DNA of 64,000 bases from Usnea hakonensis (GCA_013423325.1 BLJB01000164.1:234947-298946); one strand, 5' to 3'. Positions 21,147 through 33,419 are shown, counted from the stretch's first letter. Notes: generated by a model from the sequence alone, not told the origin. Program-made: numbers and translations.

Positions 21147-22748
21147 TTAGCGACGAAGATGACAATATTGTACCTGGGGCCCCTCCCACAATGCAACGCT
21201 TGACTCCACCAACACGGAAAGACTCGTTTCGTTTGACATTTGGATGGCCACCGGGCCGTCCACATGATGATAGCGCCTCATCATCACCTCCCGCAGTCCT
21301 ATTAGAAACACAATCTGGCCGAGATCGATGAGAATGTGAAAGATCTGATGACTTGCTCCCTGCATACCTCGAAAGCCTGGTTAGATTGCAACCTTGACCT
21401 AATGTGTCCGGAAGTAGTGTCCACTTACACAAACGTCGAAGGTATGTGGCCACCACCTCTCCCTGGATTGCCGTTTCGAGATTAGCGTTGTCAAAATGAC
21501 AGAAAATATCGAACCTGGCAATGTGCCTGGAAAGCCAAAACTCCGAAGACATGCCTCAGGACTCCAAATTGGGTCCAGAAATGGAAATGAGGAGTCCGGA
21601 AATACGTACGGTATGTGCGTTAAGTAGAAGAAGAGCGCTAGAAAGTCTAGTAGGATTTTTTTTCCAATACGTTCAACATCGAAGCCCTGCAAGCCATCCT
21701 TCACGCCATGAACCATCATCGCATGTGCCGCGGGGGGAAGTATAGTACTGCCCAATGCTATGAACATTATAGCTCTATTTCAGCACTAAGTGTCAGCGAT
21801 TCTACAATCCCCTACTTGAGACCGATGATGGTATTGGAAGTACCTTTTTTGAGCAGCTCTTGGTCCATCCGCATCATCTCGGAGTAAAGCATGAAAGACG
21901 AAGGCGGAACAGACGACGATGAAGAGCATGTAAGACCCTTGTGCAATACGGATGTCGTACAAACCGAAGTACGTTGCTGACACGTTGGTTCCGACGATGT
22001 TCAGTACAATGCCAACTACATTATCACATGGGAGTCAGTAATCCCTTATCAGATGGGTACATTCACCCTTAAGCACTCGTCCACATAGTGGACAATTCCA
22101 AGGTATATCTCAAGCCTCGAAATCGCCCCCAAAGAAGAGAACCCAGATGCTGAAAATACGTACAATAATCCAGCTTCAGAAAATAACGTGAGACCTCTTC
22201 CGAATGCGCGTTGGTGCAATGATAAAGTGCCGAGAGAAGCAAACAGCCCACCGTGCACACAATGCACAGCTGGAAAACCGCAACATCTCTCGCGGGAGCT
22301 CTGAAGCCGCTGTGAAACGTCGTCCAGTAATCCAGATAGAGCAGCGACAGCAGATAGATGAAGGCGGGCAGTAGGTGGGACCAGATATTGACGAGCTCGT
22401 TGTGCGGGTAGAATAGGGACCAGAAGCAGGCGCGGAAGCTGTTAAGTTCGCGTCGGTAGCCACGTCTGATATATGGGTCTGCTCTCACTACGCGAAAAAA
22501 AAAGGATTTGGAGTCAGCAATCGTGAATTTGAAGTGTTCAACGAAGTTGAAAGATTAAATAGGAAAAGGAAACCTAGTTCTCAGGAACAAAACATACTCC
22601 ACTCAGGAACCTCGTCACGATGCAAGATGCGTTGGACAGCTGTCGTCGATCTATCAATCGCGCCCTGACCCGCGTCCGCGATTCCCTGGGCGGAAGTGTG
22701 AATGCCGTCGCGGAGTGTCACTGAGAGGGCTCTCACTCGTCTGGACAT
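21147..22748 (-). CDS. PAQR / hemolysin III family seven-TM membrane protein
   Basis: 352 aa in six exons: complement(21147..21359, 21429..21462, 21610..21774, 21844..22015, 22164..22487, 22598..22748), total 1059 nt with all phases consistent. The family includes adiponectin receptors and yeast Izh proteins, which act in lipid/ceramide and zinc homeostasis. Matching sequence: PYIRRGYRRELNSF, FYPHNELVNIWSHLLPAF, a middle joint reading LDYFGIVLNIVGTNV, and the C-terminal GASHQIFH with the family His. Conserved putative metal ligands are the early H in LYHCTNAHS and the late H residues. Introns are 69, 147, 69, 148 and 110 nt, long for this window. The start is the first ATG (MSRRVRALS); an in-frame TTG lies seven codons upstream. 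Confidence 0.85.
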
Positions 22749-24148
22749 CTTGATGTATGTCTCCTGCAACAGCTAAATAAATCTTGATGACAGAGTTGTG
22801 ATGAGGGGTCGAATGATGTGATGGTAGAGGTGAGGTTTTGAACGGCTTTGGGACCGAAAATGGGATTAGTGAGGTCAACGCGCCTTTGCGTTGACTCGCG
22901 ACTCGCGTTGGGGTTGGGAGGCTGGGGTTGCATACTGCTTACGTAGGTATTTGGCTTCGTCTTCTTCTGCTTCTTTGTTTCCTCCTTCTCTGATACCGGG
23001 GAGCTGTGCCTTTTCTCATCCTAATAGATCTCTCACCATTGACTTCGTCACGTCTACGCTTTAGCTGCCCTCCCCGTCCAATGGTGCCCTAAGTGAGGTT
23101 CATCTCGGAGTCATCTCGGTGCTCATATCGCTGTTCAAGGAAGTGAGTTTGGGAGTTTTGGGGGGTGAGGGGATGGGGGACAGGGGACAGGGGACAGGGA
23201 GGAAGGGGGATTTGGTGCTGGGCCGTGGAAGTGGGAAATGCACTCTATCACCATGGAAGTAGTCATCCAGCGTAGTTGAAGCCTTTCTGGATAGAGGTCA
23301 TTAGCACAGAGGCCCTTTTCCAAGAATTATCTGATTAGTTTGAGAGGTCTTCTCAAGAGTGTTAATCATGGGTCAGGAGTGCCTTGGAACTCAGTTGTGT
23401 CATCCCAGGCCTGTCTGTGAGATAGGCGGACGGATTGGATTGAAAAGTAGGGGTATGCTTGAACAGAGTTTACTAGCATAGGCGAATGTCAACATGGTAT
23501 TGAATGGATGGCTCGATCTTTATTAAATTCAGCTTTTCCTTACAAAGGTGCATCACATACTTGACACACCCGGGCACATGATCGAGCCTAGAGTGCACAC
23601 CGTGGTTCAAAACATAGTAGCATACACGTCTGTTCGTATATACAAACCCACTCGCTGCTGGACTCGCTATTAGGCTCCATCCAGGACATTGTCCCCCTTT
23701 CACAAACAATCGACAGTTGTAAGTTACCGAGTCTGACGGTCACTGATGAGACTTTTGGGGAATTTGGCTAGTCCCATAAGTAGGCGAGCAATGGGAGTAG
23801 GCGTATATGCCAAGAGACTGAATGGTGGAGGGCCGAACCGATGGCCTGTGAAGTCGAAGGATGTGTCAAGTGAATCTCTGTGCGAGGTCAGGGTATGTAG
23901 ATTTCGGATCCGAAACCGAAAGCAGCGAAAAAGGATATCGTAAATCCACGCCGAACTCCTGGCTATGCGGGGGAGAAAAGTGAAAGAAATTTTAGATAGC
24001 TCAACGACGACCATTCCTGCGAGTTTGGCTTAATTGATGGCTCCGCGGAATTCCACACACAGGTTCGAGAAGAGGAAGATACTGGCGAGCGCACGGTGGT
24101 GGTCCACAGCACTTGTCGGTCATCGTCGGCAGCCATTAGACTGTGGCA
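22749..24148. other. Intergenic region
   Basis: 1.4 kb between two minus-strand genes. It holds the PAQR promoter and a short G-rich microsatellite-like run at about 23170-23205 (repeated GGGGACA). No gene, RNA or transposon was recognised. Confidence 0.4.
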
Positions 24149-24784
24149 TCAGAAGGATTCCAAGACCTTCTTGCTAAGACTCTCCTTCTGATCGTCAACT
24201 ATCTCAGATAGCCCCTCCCTCTTCCGCTTCTTTGCCGCATTGAGCACCATGCCCCTGTTGATTGGCCTCTCCCCTGGGGTGGCGGGATTCATGAACAGGT
24301 CGGGCTTTGTTGTCGCAATGTCATCCTCATCGACGAAAGCTGTCCCGTTTGCTTCAGCTTGCTTTCTCGCTACGAGGTAATTAGGGAAACCGCGCCCGAG
24401 ATCCATGAGTTCGGCCGCGATCATGGTCTCGCTGGGTTTCCAGATAGCGTTCTTCTTCATGCGTTTGCGGAGAGTCAAAAGCTCGTAACCGGTCAAACGC
24501 AGCCAGGGGTGGTGCCGGCTTCCCATCGGGGCATCTTTTGGCGGAGCTTCTAGTTGCAGTATGGCATTGGTAACCGAGATTCCGGCAAGACCGCTATGCA
24601 CATTGGTACCGCGGCTTTTGGGAGTTCGGATAATTCGGTCCTTGGGCTCGATCTTTGGTTTCTCGACACTGGCTAAGAGCTCGTTTATGAGTTGTGCCGA
24701 GGGGTCGGTGGTCGGCGAGCTAGTGCGTTTGCTGGGGGTTTGCATAGCGGGCAAGCTCAACACCGGGCTCTGTGAGATTGACAT
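24149..24784 (-). CDS. Uncharacterised protein, 211 aa
   Basis: Intronless ORF from a good ATG. The first 60 residues are Ser/Thr/Pro-rich. A segment at about 90-150 looks folded and conserved (SRHHPWLRLTGYELLTLRKR, MIAAELMDLGRGFPNYLVAR). The basic tail has a candidate nuclear signal (AAKKRKRE). Codon use and composition differ from random ORFs, so I treat it as real. No named domain or function is recognised. Confidence 0.65.
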   Translation of the reverse strand: MSISQSPVLSLPAMQTPSKRTSSPTTDPSAQLINELLASVEKPKIEPKDRIIRTPKSRGTNVHSGLAGISVTNAILQLEAPPKDAPMGSRHHPWLRLTGYELLTLRKRMKKNAIWKPSETMIAAELMDLGRGFPNYLVARKQAEANGTAFVDEDDIATTKPDLFMNPATPGERPINRGMVLNAAKKRKREGLSEIVDDQKESLSKKVLESF

Positions 24785-26883
24785 GGTCTCGTGATGGCAG
24801 ACGATGATAGACCAGAGAAGGTGATGATGAGTAGAGATGAAACAAGATGAGCTAGACGATTAAGTGAAGAAATCACGTGCGGTCGCGTCTGGGCAGTGGT
24901 TATGGGTGAAGGTAAGATGTTGCGCCCGGACTTGCAAAGTCGGCGGTATTTGGGTGTGAGAGTGATGTGGAGATACAAAATAGCCAAACTTTGCTCTACT
25001 TAAGTTAACCGGTCAGTGACCCAGTCTGCAAAAATGTGAGGCTATTCAGTATCCCAAGAAGGTGGGTGTTGAAATTAGAGTAAGGTAGAATACAGTAGGT
25101 GGATGTTCAATAATGTTCAAGCCGATCATGACAATTTTGTTGCCAAGACAATCCCTGCCACCCTGTATCTGCACGGGAGCTAGACCGAATAGTCTCAAGC
25201 GTGATTCACTAGGCGCAACATTTACAGCCACATTTCTCCGATATTAGTCCTCGTCGAGACAATGTCTGTACAACGTAAAAAAACCTACCTACCTAATACT
25301 TATGAGACCTATCATTCATTATTCAGCTTCAGATGCTTTCATCCGCGCTAAAATTGATGGGACATTGCCGATGCTGAGGTGGAGATGAGAATTAGAATAT
25401 TGCAAGTCCAGGCACTCCGTATGCATCTGAACTTGTGAGCTGTGAGCTTTGATCCCGTGGAAAGTCGGACTGAGGACTCTTGGTGATTCACGGCTGTGCA
25501 TTGGGTTGGCTAGGACGTTCATTTATAGTATCACAAATGTGGGCAAGCTATATGGAGTTAATGCTTTCCTACATTCTTGATTGATGGTTATTTGGTTCTT
25601 TGCTTGCTCGTGTGCGCGATTGGCATACTGTTATATTATTTTCCTAAAAGGTCTAGCAGCATAATGACTACTGTTCAAACGACTATTGATTTATTATCCG
25701 ATGGTGAAGAGATGCTAGATTTTGTGACACCTTGCACGCAAATCTAGAGGGCCTAATCTCAATAGTCAGGCTTCTGTAAGCAATCTTTCCTCTTCTTCCT
25801 CTCCTGGCTGGATCCAAGACTAACCTTTATCATCTATATGGCTAGTGTGATCTGCTGGCACTGCAATCAATCCCTCCAGAGAATGTTCCCAAACGTAGCA
25901 GGGCCAATAACTTCGTCACATGAACAAACCAAGTCTTTTCTCAACCCAGCCCTCAATGTACATTGATTTTCGCGGAGGGAAAGTACAAACAGAGCTTCCG
26001 CCATTCTCCACAGAAGCTCCCAATCATTAGCTCGTCTATACCTAAGGGGCATCTGTTAAGTAAGCTTTGGACACGATCGCAAGGCTGGAAGAACAAAAGT
26101 AGGACGGAGCGGAGACTGCGTTACCGTCGGGAACATAGTATCACCTTAATGTCCCTTATGAAGAAAGGTACTTCTGGCGCATCTTTTCGGGGCACATGCT
26201 TTCTCGGAGTGTATAGGTGCTCCTGGAGGATCTGGTTCGAGCTCTCAGGGGCTTCTTTGCTCCCTTCAGAATATGCGCATTAATGGAGAACATAACAGAA
26301 CACGGTGAGGTGCAATGGCTTGATGTTGGATTTCTAGATCGAGGTTGATATCTTCTGCCTTACCTTGGTAGCTGGGCCACGATGAATAAAGAAAATCCTT
26401 CTTATGCCTGTTCCTGACTCATGACGATTTAGGCCCCGCAAAGCTCTACACTAAGGGTCAATCTGACGGTGAAAGGCAGGCTGACCATTGTCCAGGGCTG
26501 TGCTCACCCACCTCTTCCGGCTATCGAGCAGTGGAGTTGCCTCCTTGGTCCATCTTGCACTCGGAAACGACAAGACAAAAAAAGGTGTGTCAGTAGGGAA
26601 TATAGTTGCCCTATGCTACGAAGGCGATACAGAGAAGCTAAATTTCTGAAGATAGGTACGTGGGGAAACTTTGCTAATCAATGGTCAGTGTCACGCATAC
26701 CTGAACGCGCGGAGTCTTGTTCTTTTGACGCCCATAGTTGATTTATTTCATGTGCTTTGTCTTCTGGTTGGATCTAACACTAATTCCATACATGATGATG
26801 TGGAGTGGCGGCGCCAAGCACGTTGCACCCCCACAGCGCACATCGAGTCTTACCATCGCTGCTGTTCAGCTGCCACACGGCCC
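24785..26883. other. Intergenic region, possibly with a decayed small gene
   Basis: 2.1 kb with no intact gene. On the minus strand at about 25990-26290 short frames recall the 103-aa protein encoded next door: one reads KDAPEVPFFIRDIKV, another IEGWVEKRL. They lie in different frames with stops between. I take this as a possible decayed relative, weakly supported. Confidence 0.3.
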
Positions 26884-27250
26884 TCATGTCTTATGCTCCT
26901 TCAAATCATGCTCTTCGATCCAGTCTGACTTGTCAACGATCTGCTGCGATCCTGTCCTTTGTTTGCTTGTATAGCTTTGACGCTTGTACTCCCAGCGACC
27001 GGTGAATTCACTTAGGCGACGTTCACAGATCCGGTATTCTATGATGTAAGGTTCTCGCGTTTTTTTGTCTTGCACACGATCATCGACTTGAAACAGTGGC
27101 TTTGGCTTCTTTGGCGCAGTCTATGAAGGAGATCAACCACACGTCCTGCTAATTCCTGCTTCTGGTATGACTTACGATCTTTGCAATGGCTTTGGAGATG
27201 ACGCCACTACTCTCTCCGTTCTTTTTCTGGGGGGCACTAGAAGAGGACAT
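26884..27250 (-). CDS. Small spliced protein, 103 aa, unknown
   Basis: Two exons: complement(26884..27120, 27176..27250), both phase 0. The 55-nt intron has a GTAAGT donor and a CATAG acceptor. The protein starts MSSSSAPQKKNGE. The second exon encodes a compact charged domain with aromatic positions: PLFQVDDRVQDKK, PYIIEYRICERR, GRWEYKRQSY and, at the end, SDWIEEHDLKEHKT. The alternation suggests a small beta-barrel (SH3/KOW-like) fold; that is inference. A TATATAAG sequence lies about 150 bp upstream of the ATG, so it may be a highly expressed single-promoter gene. No signal peptide or membrane segment is present, and no family name was recognised. Confidence 0.6.
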
Positions 27251-27403
27251 GGTGCGAACAGACGTGTTTGTTCAACTTTGTTGAAGGTCCTGATAACGGA
27301 TTGACTTTGGTTTGAAGGTAGTGTGCTGATGGCGGTCTGACTTGGCTCTGGGGGTAAGGTGCTGATGTGGATAGATCCAATAATGACGGGGCATGATGAC
27401 CTG

Positions 27404-27413
27404 CTTATATACC
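27404..27413 (-). promoter_or_regulatory. Candidate TATA box
   Basis: On the minus strand this reads GGTATATAAG, about 155 bp before the ATG of the 103-aa gene, leaving room for a leader of about 120 nt. Confidence 0.4.
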
Positions 27414-29014
27414 TTTCCCCCAGCGCTGCCTTGTCAGTACACACTCGCCATCTGTGTCATTGTCTGCCTTTTGGGCAGCGGTCACCCGGCTGGGCCGCCT
27501 TGCGGGTGACATTTATTGAAGCTGCCTGCCCTCGCGCAGTCAGATTAGAAGGCTCTGCCACGTTTCCGGGCACAATTGTAATGCTGGTAAAGACCGGAAG
27601 GCGGACAAGACACACATGTTGCATGAGAAAATTTCTTGGCGGGAGAGCTAACCTGGCATTTCTCCAATAAGAGAGAGGCCAGGATTGTGCCCACACACCA
27701 CTTCATTGTTGCCAGGCAGTGGATCTACCTTGTTGGCCATTTGATGAAATGCAGGCTGCACAGTGTTGGTAACCTTGCCTTCGGAACCAACGAAATAGAT
27801 TCAGTGACACACAGCTGGGAAAAAGGTTCCACCACACCACGAAGGCGATACCAGACATATAGCGCTGCCTTGCAAAACCAATTGTACCTCCAAGGCACAA
27901 TAAATAGGAAAAAGGGTTTCCCGTAATTTTAATATCAAGCTGCCGGATACCAAAAGGCTGCCCAGCGTTCCACATTTGGTCTTGTCTGTTCGACTCCTGC
28001 ACATTCCCTATCATCTGCTGACAAACCCACATCGGATTCCCAAACAAAACCCAGTCATTCGCTCTCGTCTAACGATTTCCACCAGTCTGCCTGTTGAATA
28101 CGAGTGAATTCTGCAGCAACCCTTGTCAAAGTTGCCGCTCGGGTCCTGTTTCAGACACGGCGGTGGCATTTCGTATGCCCAGTACCTATCAAGTTGTCTT
28201 TCATCTTTTAGCAGCCACAAGGGCCCTGCTGAATATGACGCTAAATCCATTGCATCATAATTGAACTGGAGGAATGAAGCTCAGAGCTCCGTTGACGAAC
28301 CCAGCCTTGCTCCAATAACCAGCTACCCATATCCGCAGCCTCTTCTTTCCCCCCAAATCTCCCCAAGCCGAAATGTTATCAAACCCCCATAACCAAACCC
28401 TCCAGCACCGAAACTAATCCGCCCTCTCACCAGCACGTTCCAAAACCCCCAGCAACCCACCCACTCCCCAGCAACCTAAGTCCCATATCAGGAAAAGCCC
28501 CCCTCTTCCTCCCTTACAAAGCCCAGAATACCAATCCATAATCCCATCTTAGAAACGGAAATCCGGACCGACTCTCAAAATCCTCTATGGAATTAGCTTT
28601 CTTGTCTAGGAAGTATGCAAGACCAACAACAGGGGTGACGCTTTCTCTCTGCGTTGGAAGCGCAAATGAGACATAAGCGATCTGATAGTATGTCGTCAAA
28701 GGCGGAGTCTTCTGAGACGAAGGAATTGAGGCGGGTTGAAGTCTTAATTGACAGCTCGAGAACTGGGTATCAGTGGATTAAAAGGAAATTGTATTGGCTA
28801 GGAGACCAGTGCAGTGTTGCGCGAGAGATTAATTCCTGGTGTAGACGATCTGCTTTGGTGCATTATCGCTGGCGAATCAATTGAATGGTTCGCTAGGGGC
28901 ACACACGAAGAAGTCATTGTACACTGTTTGCTATTTAATCCTTTACCGCAAAGGCAATTCCCACAGCCACTCATCCTCACTTCGAACCAATAATTACTTA
29001 CTCAACGCTCCCCC
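27414..29014. other. Intergenic region
   Basis: 1.6 kb without a supportable gene. A minus-strand ORF at 28011-28250 (MDLASYSAGPLWLLKDERQL...) has some coding look but no recognised domain, and its continuation at 27703-28047 is in another frame. A C-rich low-complexity run spans about 28340-28510. Confidence 0.35.
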
Positions 29015-30346
29015 TTAGCCCGTGTTCTGAACACTATGCTGCTGCTGCCCCTCAGCAGCCAGATCCCACGTCTCGCAAAGCCCGCAGCAAAAGAAGAACC
29101 AAGACGTAGTCTTTCTCCATTTCTCCGTCTTCTCCCTCTTCTTCGTCTGCTGCTTCTTTGGCCCCGAGTTTCGCCCAGCCTGTCCCTCTCGGTCTCCGAG
29201 GTTACTGTTCGCATTTCGATCTTGGTCCTCAAATCTAACCACGCGCGCCGGCTGATCATTCGTAAGCGCGCCCGTCATCATCAACTGGCCCCGCCTGGAT
29301 CCTGTTGTTGGCATCCCGTAAAGCCCCTGTACCTCTCTGTGTGGCGGCAAATGGCCGCTTCGAATCGGTGTGAACTTTCCCCTCACAAAGACTCCGTCTT
29401 CGCCTCTCATCATAACGCCTTTTGGTAAGCCGACCGTCTGCTTGAGCCATTCTTTTTCCGCGGCGGTGGGATTACGGAACTTGTCACGAAAACGGACCGG
29501 TGGGGGTGGTAGGCGATAGTTGGAAGCTTCGGGCTTGTTGAAGGAGGGCAGACCGGGGGGCGTGGGGCTGCGGGTTGGTGGCGGATGGAGTGGTTGGACT
29601 GGTGTGAGTATTGGAGAGGATGGAGGAGACGGCGTTCGGGTTGTGATGAAGGGAGACGGGGGGAGGTCGGATGTAGAAAAGGACTTGCGCTTCAGGTAGG
29701 AAGCGCGCGCGCGGAGGGTGGCGCATGAAGATTGTGCTGCTATAGACAACGGGCGTAGAGTGGCAAGAGAAGATTGCTCAGTGATGGGGCAGAGAACGTG
29801 GGGCATATGTGTGAGCCTGTTCGGGGAGATAGTTTCCGCGCTGTTGAGGAAGGAGGCGGGGACTGGACAGCCAGATGCATCCACAGTGATGCCAAGCCAT
29901 GCTGGGGGCTCATCATTATCGGCCGTCGTGGTGCAGTGGTTCAATGTTCCCCAGCCAGCATCCCAATCATTTATCGCATTGCTGTCGAAGTTTTCCTGGC
30001 TGGTGACGAAGGGCGCTTCATAGATGGAGTTGTGGGGAGAGGGATAGCTTTCTGAGGAGTCGAGGTACCCCCCGAGAGCCTGCGTAGCAGACTTACGGCG
30101 AAGAACTGGTCCTGTTTTGGCTGTAGCTATTGCTGAGGGCGATGATGGTGTGGGTTGTATGGGTGTTCCAATCTCATTAGTCATTGTTTCCAATGGCGAA
30201 CGAGTATCCGATACGGGACTCATGCTCGCTCTGGTACTGACGCTGGATATGATGTTGCGTGGAACTGCAGCAATAACAATGATTGATGAGATACCTGTCG
30301 ATACCTCTAGGATTAAACTAGCGACAGAAAGCAAAATAAGTGACAT
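29015..30346 (-). CDS. Proline-rich protein, unknown
   Basis: Intronless ORF of 443 aa. An alternative start at 30223 (MSPVSDTRSPLET) would remove a hydrophobic N-terminus of about 40 residues; I cannot decide whether that part is a real membrane or signal segment or translated leader. Recognisable stretches are LRRKSATQALGGYLDSSESY, a Pro-rich middle (SPPSSPILTPVQPLHPPPTR), a conserved-looking RFRDKFRNPTAAEKEWLKQT, and a basic tail with FFFCCGLC, whose Cys residues could be lipidated. This looks like a disordered regulatory protein. No function is assigned. Confidence 0.6.
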   Translation of the reverse strand: MSLILLSVASLILEVSTGISSIIVIAAVPRNIISSVSTRASMSPVSDTRSPLETMTNEIGTPIQPTPSSPSAIATAKTGPVLRRKSATQALGGYLDSSESYPSPHNSIYEAPFVTSQENFDSNAINDWDAGWGTLNHCTTTADNDEPPAWLGITVDASGCPVPASFLNSAETISPNRLTHMPHVLCPITEQSSLATLRPLSIAAQSSCATLRARASYLKRKSFSTSDLPPSPFITTRTPSPPSSPILTPVQPLHPPPTRSPTPPGLPSFNKPEASNYRLPPPPVRFRDKFRNPTAAEKEWLKQTVGLPKGVMMRGEDGVFVRGKFTPIRSGHLPPHREVQGLYGMPTTGSRRGQLMMTGALTNDQPARVVRFEDQDRNANSNLGDREGQAGRNSGPKKQQTKKREKTEKWRKTTSWFFFCCGLCETWDLAAEGQQQHSVQNTG

Positions 30347-30887
30347 CGTAGACCTGAAATCTCATGTACCAGGAAGCTGCGACTGAGTGACGCCAATCAT
30401 TTTTGTACATGGGCGTGTATCCAAACGTACAACATTGGATAAATCAGAAACTTGGATGAAGAATAAGAGAAAATGCTTCTTCTAACAAAGATTTGTCAAT
30501 GAGACCGTGCGATTTTGGTCATCTCTGTGGACAAAACTCCAGTACCCTAGTGATTACGCTAAATCACATCCCCTATCACATGCTATGCTATGCTTTGGCC
30601 ATACAGATCAAAAGTGCTATTGATCCAAGACGACAGAAAAATGTATCCAATTTTTGGCTTGATGCTTGCCGGACGCATATCGAGGAAGTCGCGTGATGAA
30701 AGGGTGTTGAATGCCGTACGGCATGATTTCTTGCAATATTGGCGAATCGAAGCTCATGGTAGCACGGGTTCTACTCTGTGACTCCACAAGTAAATTATCG
30801 TCCATAGGTATGTTTTCCGCTATGAGGACTCCGCCTCGAACAGAATGTGTGTGCCATTCTTTCCCAATTCACCGAAGGGTGTGTAAC
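30347..30887. other. Intergenic region
   Basis: 541 bp between the proline-rich gene promoter and the 3' end of the coiled-coil gene. Nothing specific was recognised. Confidence 0.45.
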
Positions 30888-33419
30888 TCATTGGGCCGTG
30901 ATACTTCGACTCAATGACGACTTTCCGGGCGCCTTATTCAGCGTTCGTAGCTGGGCTTCGAGCTTGCGGCGTTCGTCTTGCTCGGCCTTCATTGTTATCA
31001 GTAGTGTTGTGGCTAATATCGGAAAGACACTTACTCTCAGAACTCTCAGGTTCTCCGCTCTTGTTTCTCTCATCATCTTTTTGAACTCATTCTTCAACAC
31101 TGCTGTGCTAGTGTTACTTGATCCTTGGGATTCCCGGCTACCAGGCTTTCCTGAATGGCTAGCACCAAGTAGTTCGACCTTTCCGTCACTTATCTGAGCC
31201 TCAAGGCCTTCAATGCGGTCTCGCAAAGTGTCGATAGTGTTCTCCAGATGCTCACGTTCCTTCTCATACTCTATACTGGATTTAGTCATGACTTCGTATT
31301 CAACAATTGTCTCCGAGAGTTCCTTCTGCAAAGCCTGTACCCTTTGGTCAATCTCAGTATTGCCCGCGTCGTGCCGAGTCTTCATTGCAGCAAGCTCTTT
31401 CATCAAGCCCCCATTACGCTGATTGAGATCCTCAATTTCCTTTTGCATAGCTGGGTGAGAAGCGACCTCTGCTGCCCGCTGAGCACGAGTACCATATGCC
31501 CCTTCAAGCTCGGCTCTGGCAACGGTAAGTTCAGTCTGTAAATGGACCATTGCCCCCTTGGAGTCCTCGAGATCGGTACGTGCTTTCTCGGCTTCTACGT
31601 GTTTTTCTTGTATTGTCGCCTGCAGGGCTCGTGTCTTGGCGGCTTGCTCTTCCTGCTCGGCTGACACGGTCCGCAATCGGGCTTCTAGGTTTGAGATATT
31701 GTCGTGCTTTTCCTGTAGCTCAGCTAGAAGCTGATCCTTGGCCTCCTTGCTCGCTGTCAATTCAGTGCTGAGAATGTTACTGCCTTCTATGCTTTCTCTT
31801 ACGGTAGACTCAACGTCTCTTCTCGCTTTCTCGAGCTCAGCATTCATTTCTGCTAATCGCGCATCTTTTTCAGATTCGGATTTGCTGCTCAAATCCCTCT
31901 GCTGCTGAACCTGACGACCCAGTATCTCCTTTTGCTCATGCAAACCTTTGACTCGTGTATGGAGTGATTGGACATTCGCAGAGAACGCCGGTAACGAGAA
32001 GTCTTCCTCTTCTGAGAATATGTTTCGCCAAAGGTCCTGCAATGCGGTCTCATAGTGACCAGCTTTTTCCTCTTGGACAAGGCATCTAGACGTCGAGGTC
32101 TGGCTCTCATTTTTCAGGCGCTCCACGCCCTGTTCTATTGCATCCAGTCCTCTCTCAAGAAATGCTATTTGTTCTTCCGGACTCCGGCCAGAGACTTCAG
32201 GAGGTTGAGGATACGGTGCGTTGGGATCAGGGCTACTTCGAAGTATGAGACCTCGAAGTTGCACGTTAAGATCCTCAAGTCTCTCTTCAGCAGCGTACGC
32301 TGACTGTTTATAAACTTGTAATGTATCAATTTGGCTTCTCTGCATGCTGTCCAGGCCCTTCTCTAAGTACTCCACTTGCCCTCGAAGCGCAACCTCGTGA
32401 TCATCTTGCTGATTAGACTCCCTGTTTGGTGCAGGAGGCGCAGGTAGCATCTGTCGACCAGCGCTCGCTTGTGCGATGGAATCCCTCAGACGCCGGTTGA
32501 GGTCCCAGAGCTTTCGCTCTGTTTCAAGAATTGACTCTGTCTGTTCGGCAAAGGCTAGAGCAACCTTCCCTTCCGCCCGGCTATCGCCCGATTCCAAGAA
32601 TGAGTCCAGGGTCTGGTAGAAGCTGCGATCATCGAACTCTTTTCCAAAATTTAGCATCGGTAGGCCTTTAGAGCTTTCAGAGAAGCCGTTCATGTGGTCT
32701 GACCGCTTTCGAGAGCTGTCATTGTCGAGATATCCCTTGTGTGTCATCTGTAAGACCCCAGCTGTATGTTCTAGCAACCTTTTCTGTAGCTCTTGCAGTC
32801 GCCTCTCAAGCCTCAGCAGTTCCTGCGCCAAGTCCTCGCATTTCTTGTTGCTTGCCGCCAACTCGCTGTCTGTCTTGTTTAATAGATCACTCGCGCTGCC
32901 TCTGCTCACCACGCTCCTTCGTTGACGCTTCGATGAACCGTCCGCAACACTTTCGCGACTGTTTGGCGTATAAAGTCGATTGAGTGAGGTCGCCGCATCG
33001 CGTAGCTTGTTCTCAATGGCCAGCTTGCGCTTGGTTGCATCAATGCGAGTCAACAATAATGAGATCTCTTTCTTTAATTCGTCCACCTCCTCGAAGGACA
33101 AAAGCCCATATTGTGAGCTGTCCCCGATTGCAGTCTCCATCAATAGGTGCATCGACACCGGATCGTTTGTATCCAATAGCTCGGATGTACGCGCTAATGA
33201 TCCATTCGTCTGTAGGGTTGATCAGTCCACTTTGTACCACCATGTATCTTCAGGGTCACCTACATTGGACCGCTGCCGGTCTCCTCGGCCTTCGTCCGTA
33301 CTTTCGAGGGAGCCTTTGTAACCTTCGAGCAGTGCTTTAGAGGAAGGGTGTAGACCGCTGCCATAGCGAGAATCGTAGTTCGAGGCCGAGGAAGAGCTCC
33401 GCACCGCATGGCCATTCAT
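30888..33419 (-). CDS. Usp1-type coiled-coil protein (up-regulated during septation)
   Basis: 809 aa in three exons: complement(30888..30986, 31035..33209, 33264..33419), all phase 0. Introns are 54 and 48 nt. The 48-nt intron is free of stops and a multiple of three, so an unspliced reading would insert 16 residues between NLRVLR and AEQDERRK. I splice it because it has GTAAGT, a CTGATAAC branch and AAG ends. The N-terminal domain at about residues 50-190 matches the fungal Usp1 domain (DPVSMHLLMETAIGDS, LLSFEEVDELKKEISLL). The rest is almost continuous heptad-repeat coiled coil. The family name refers to expression during septation in fission yeast; the molecular role is poorly known, probably structural at the cytoskeleton or septum. 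Confidence 0.8.

Noticed and set aside
22749..22769. Upstream start for the PAQR gene
   Set aside because: The codon at 22769 is TTG, not ATG.
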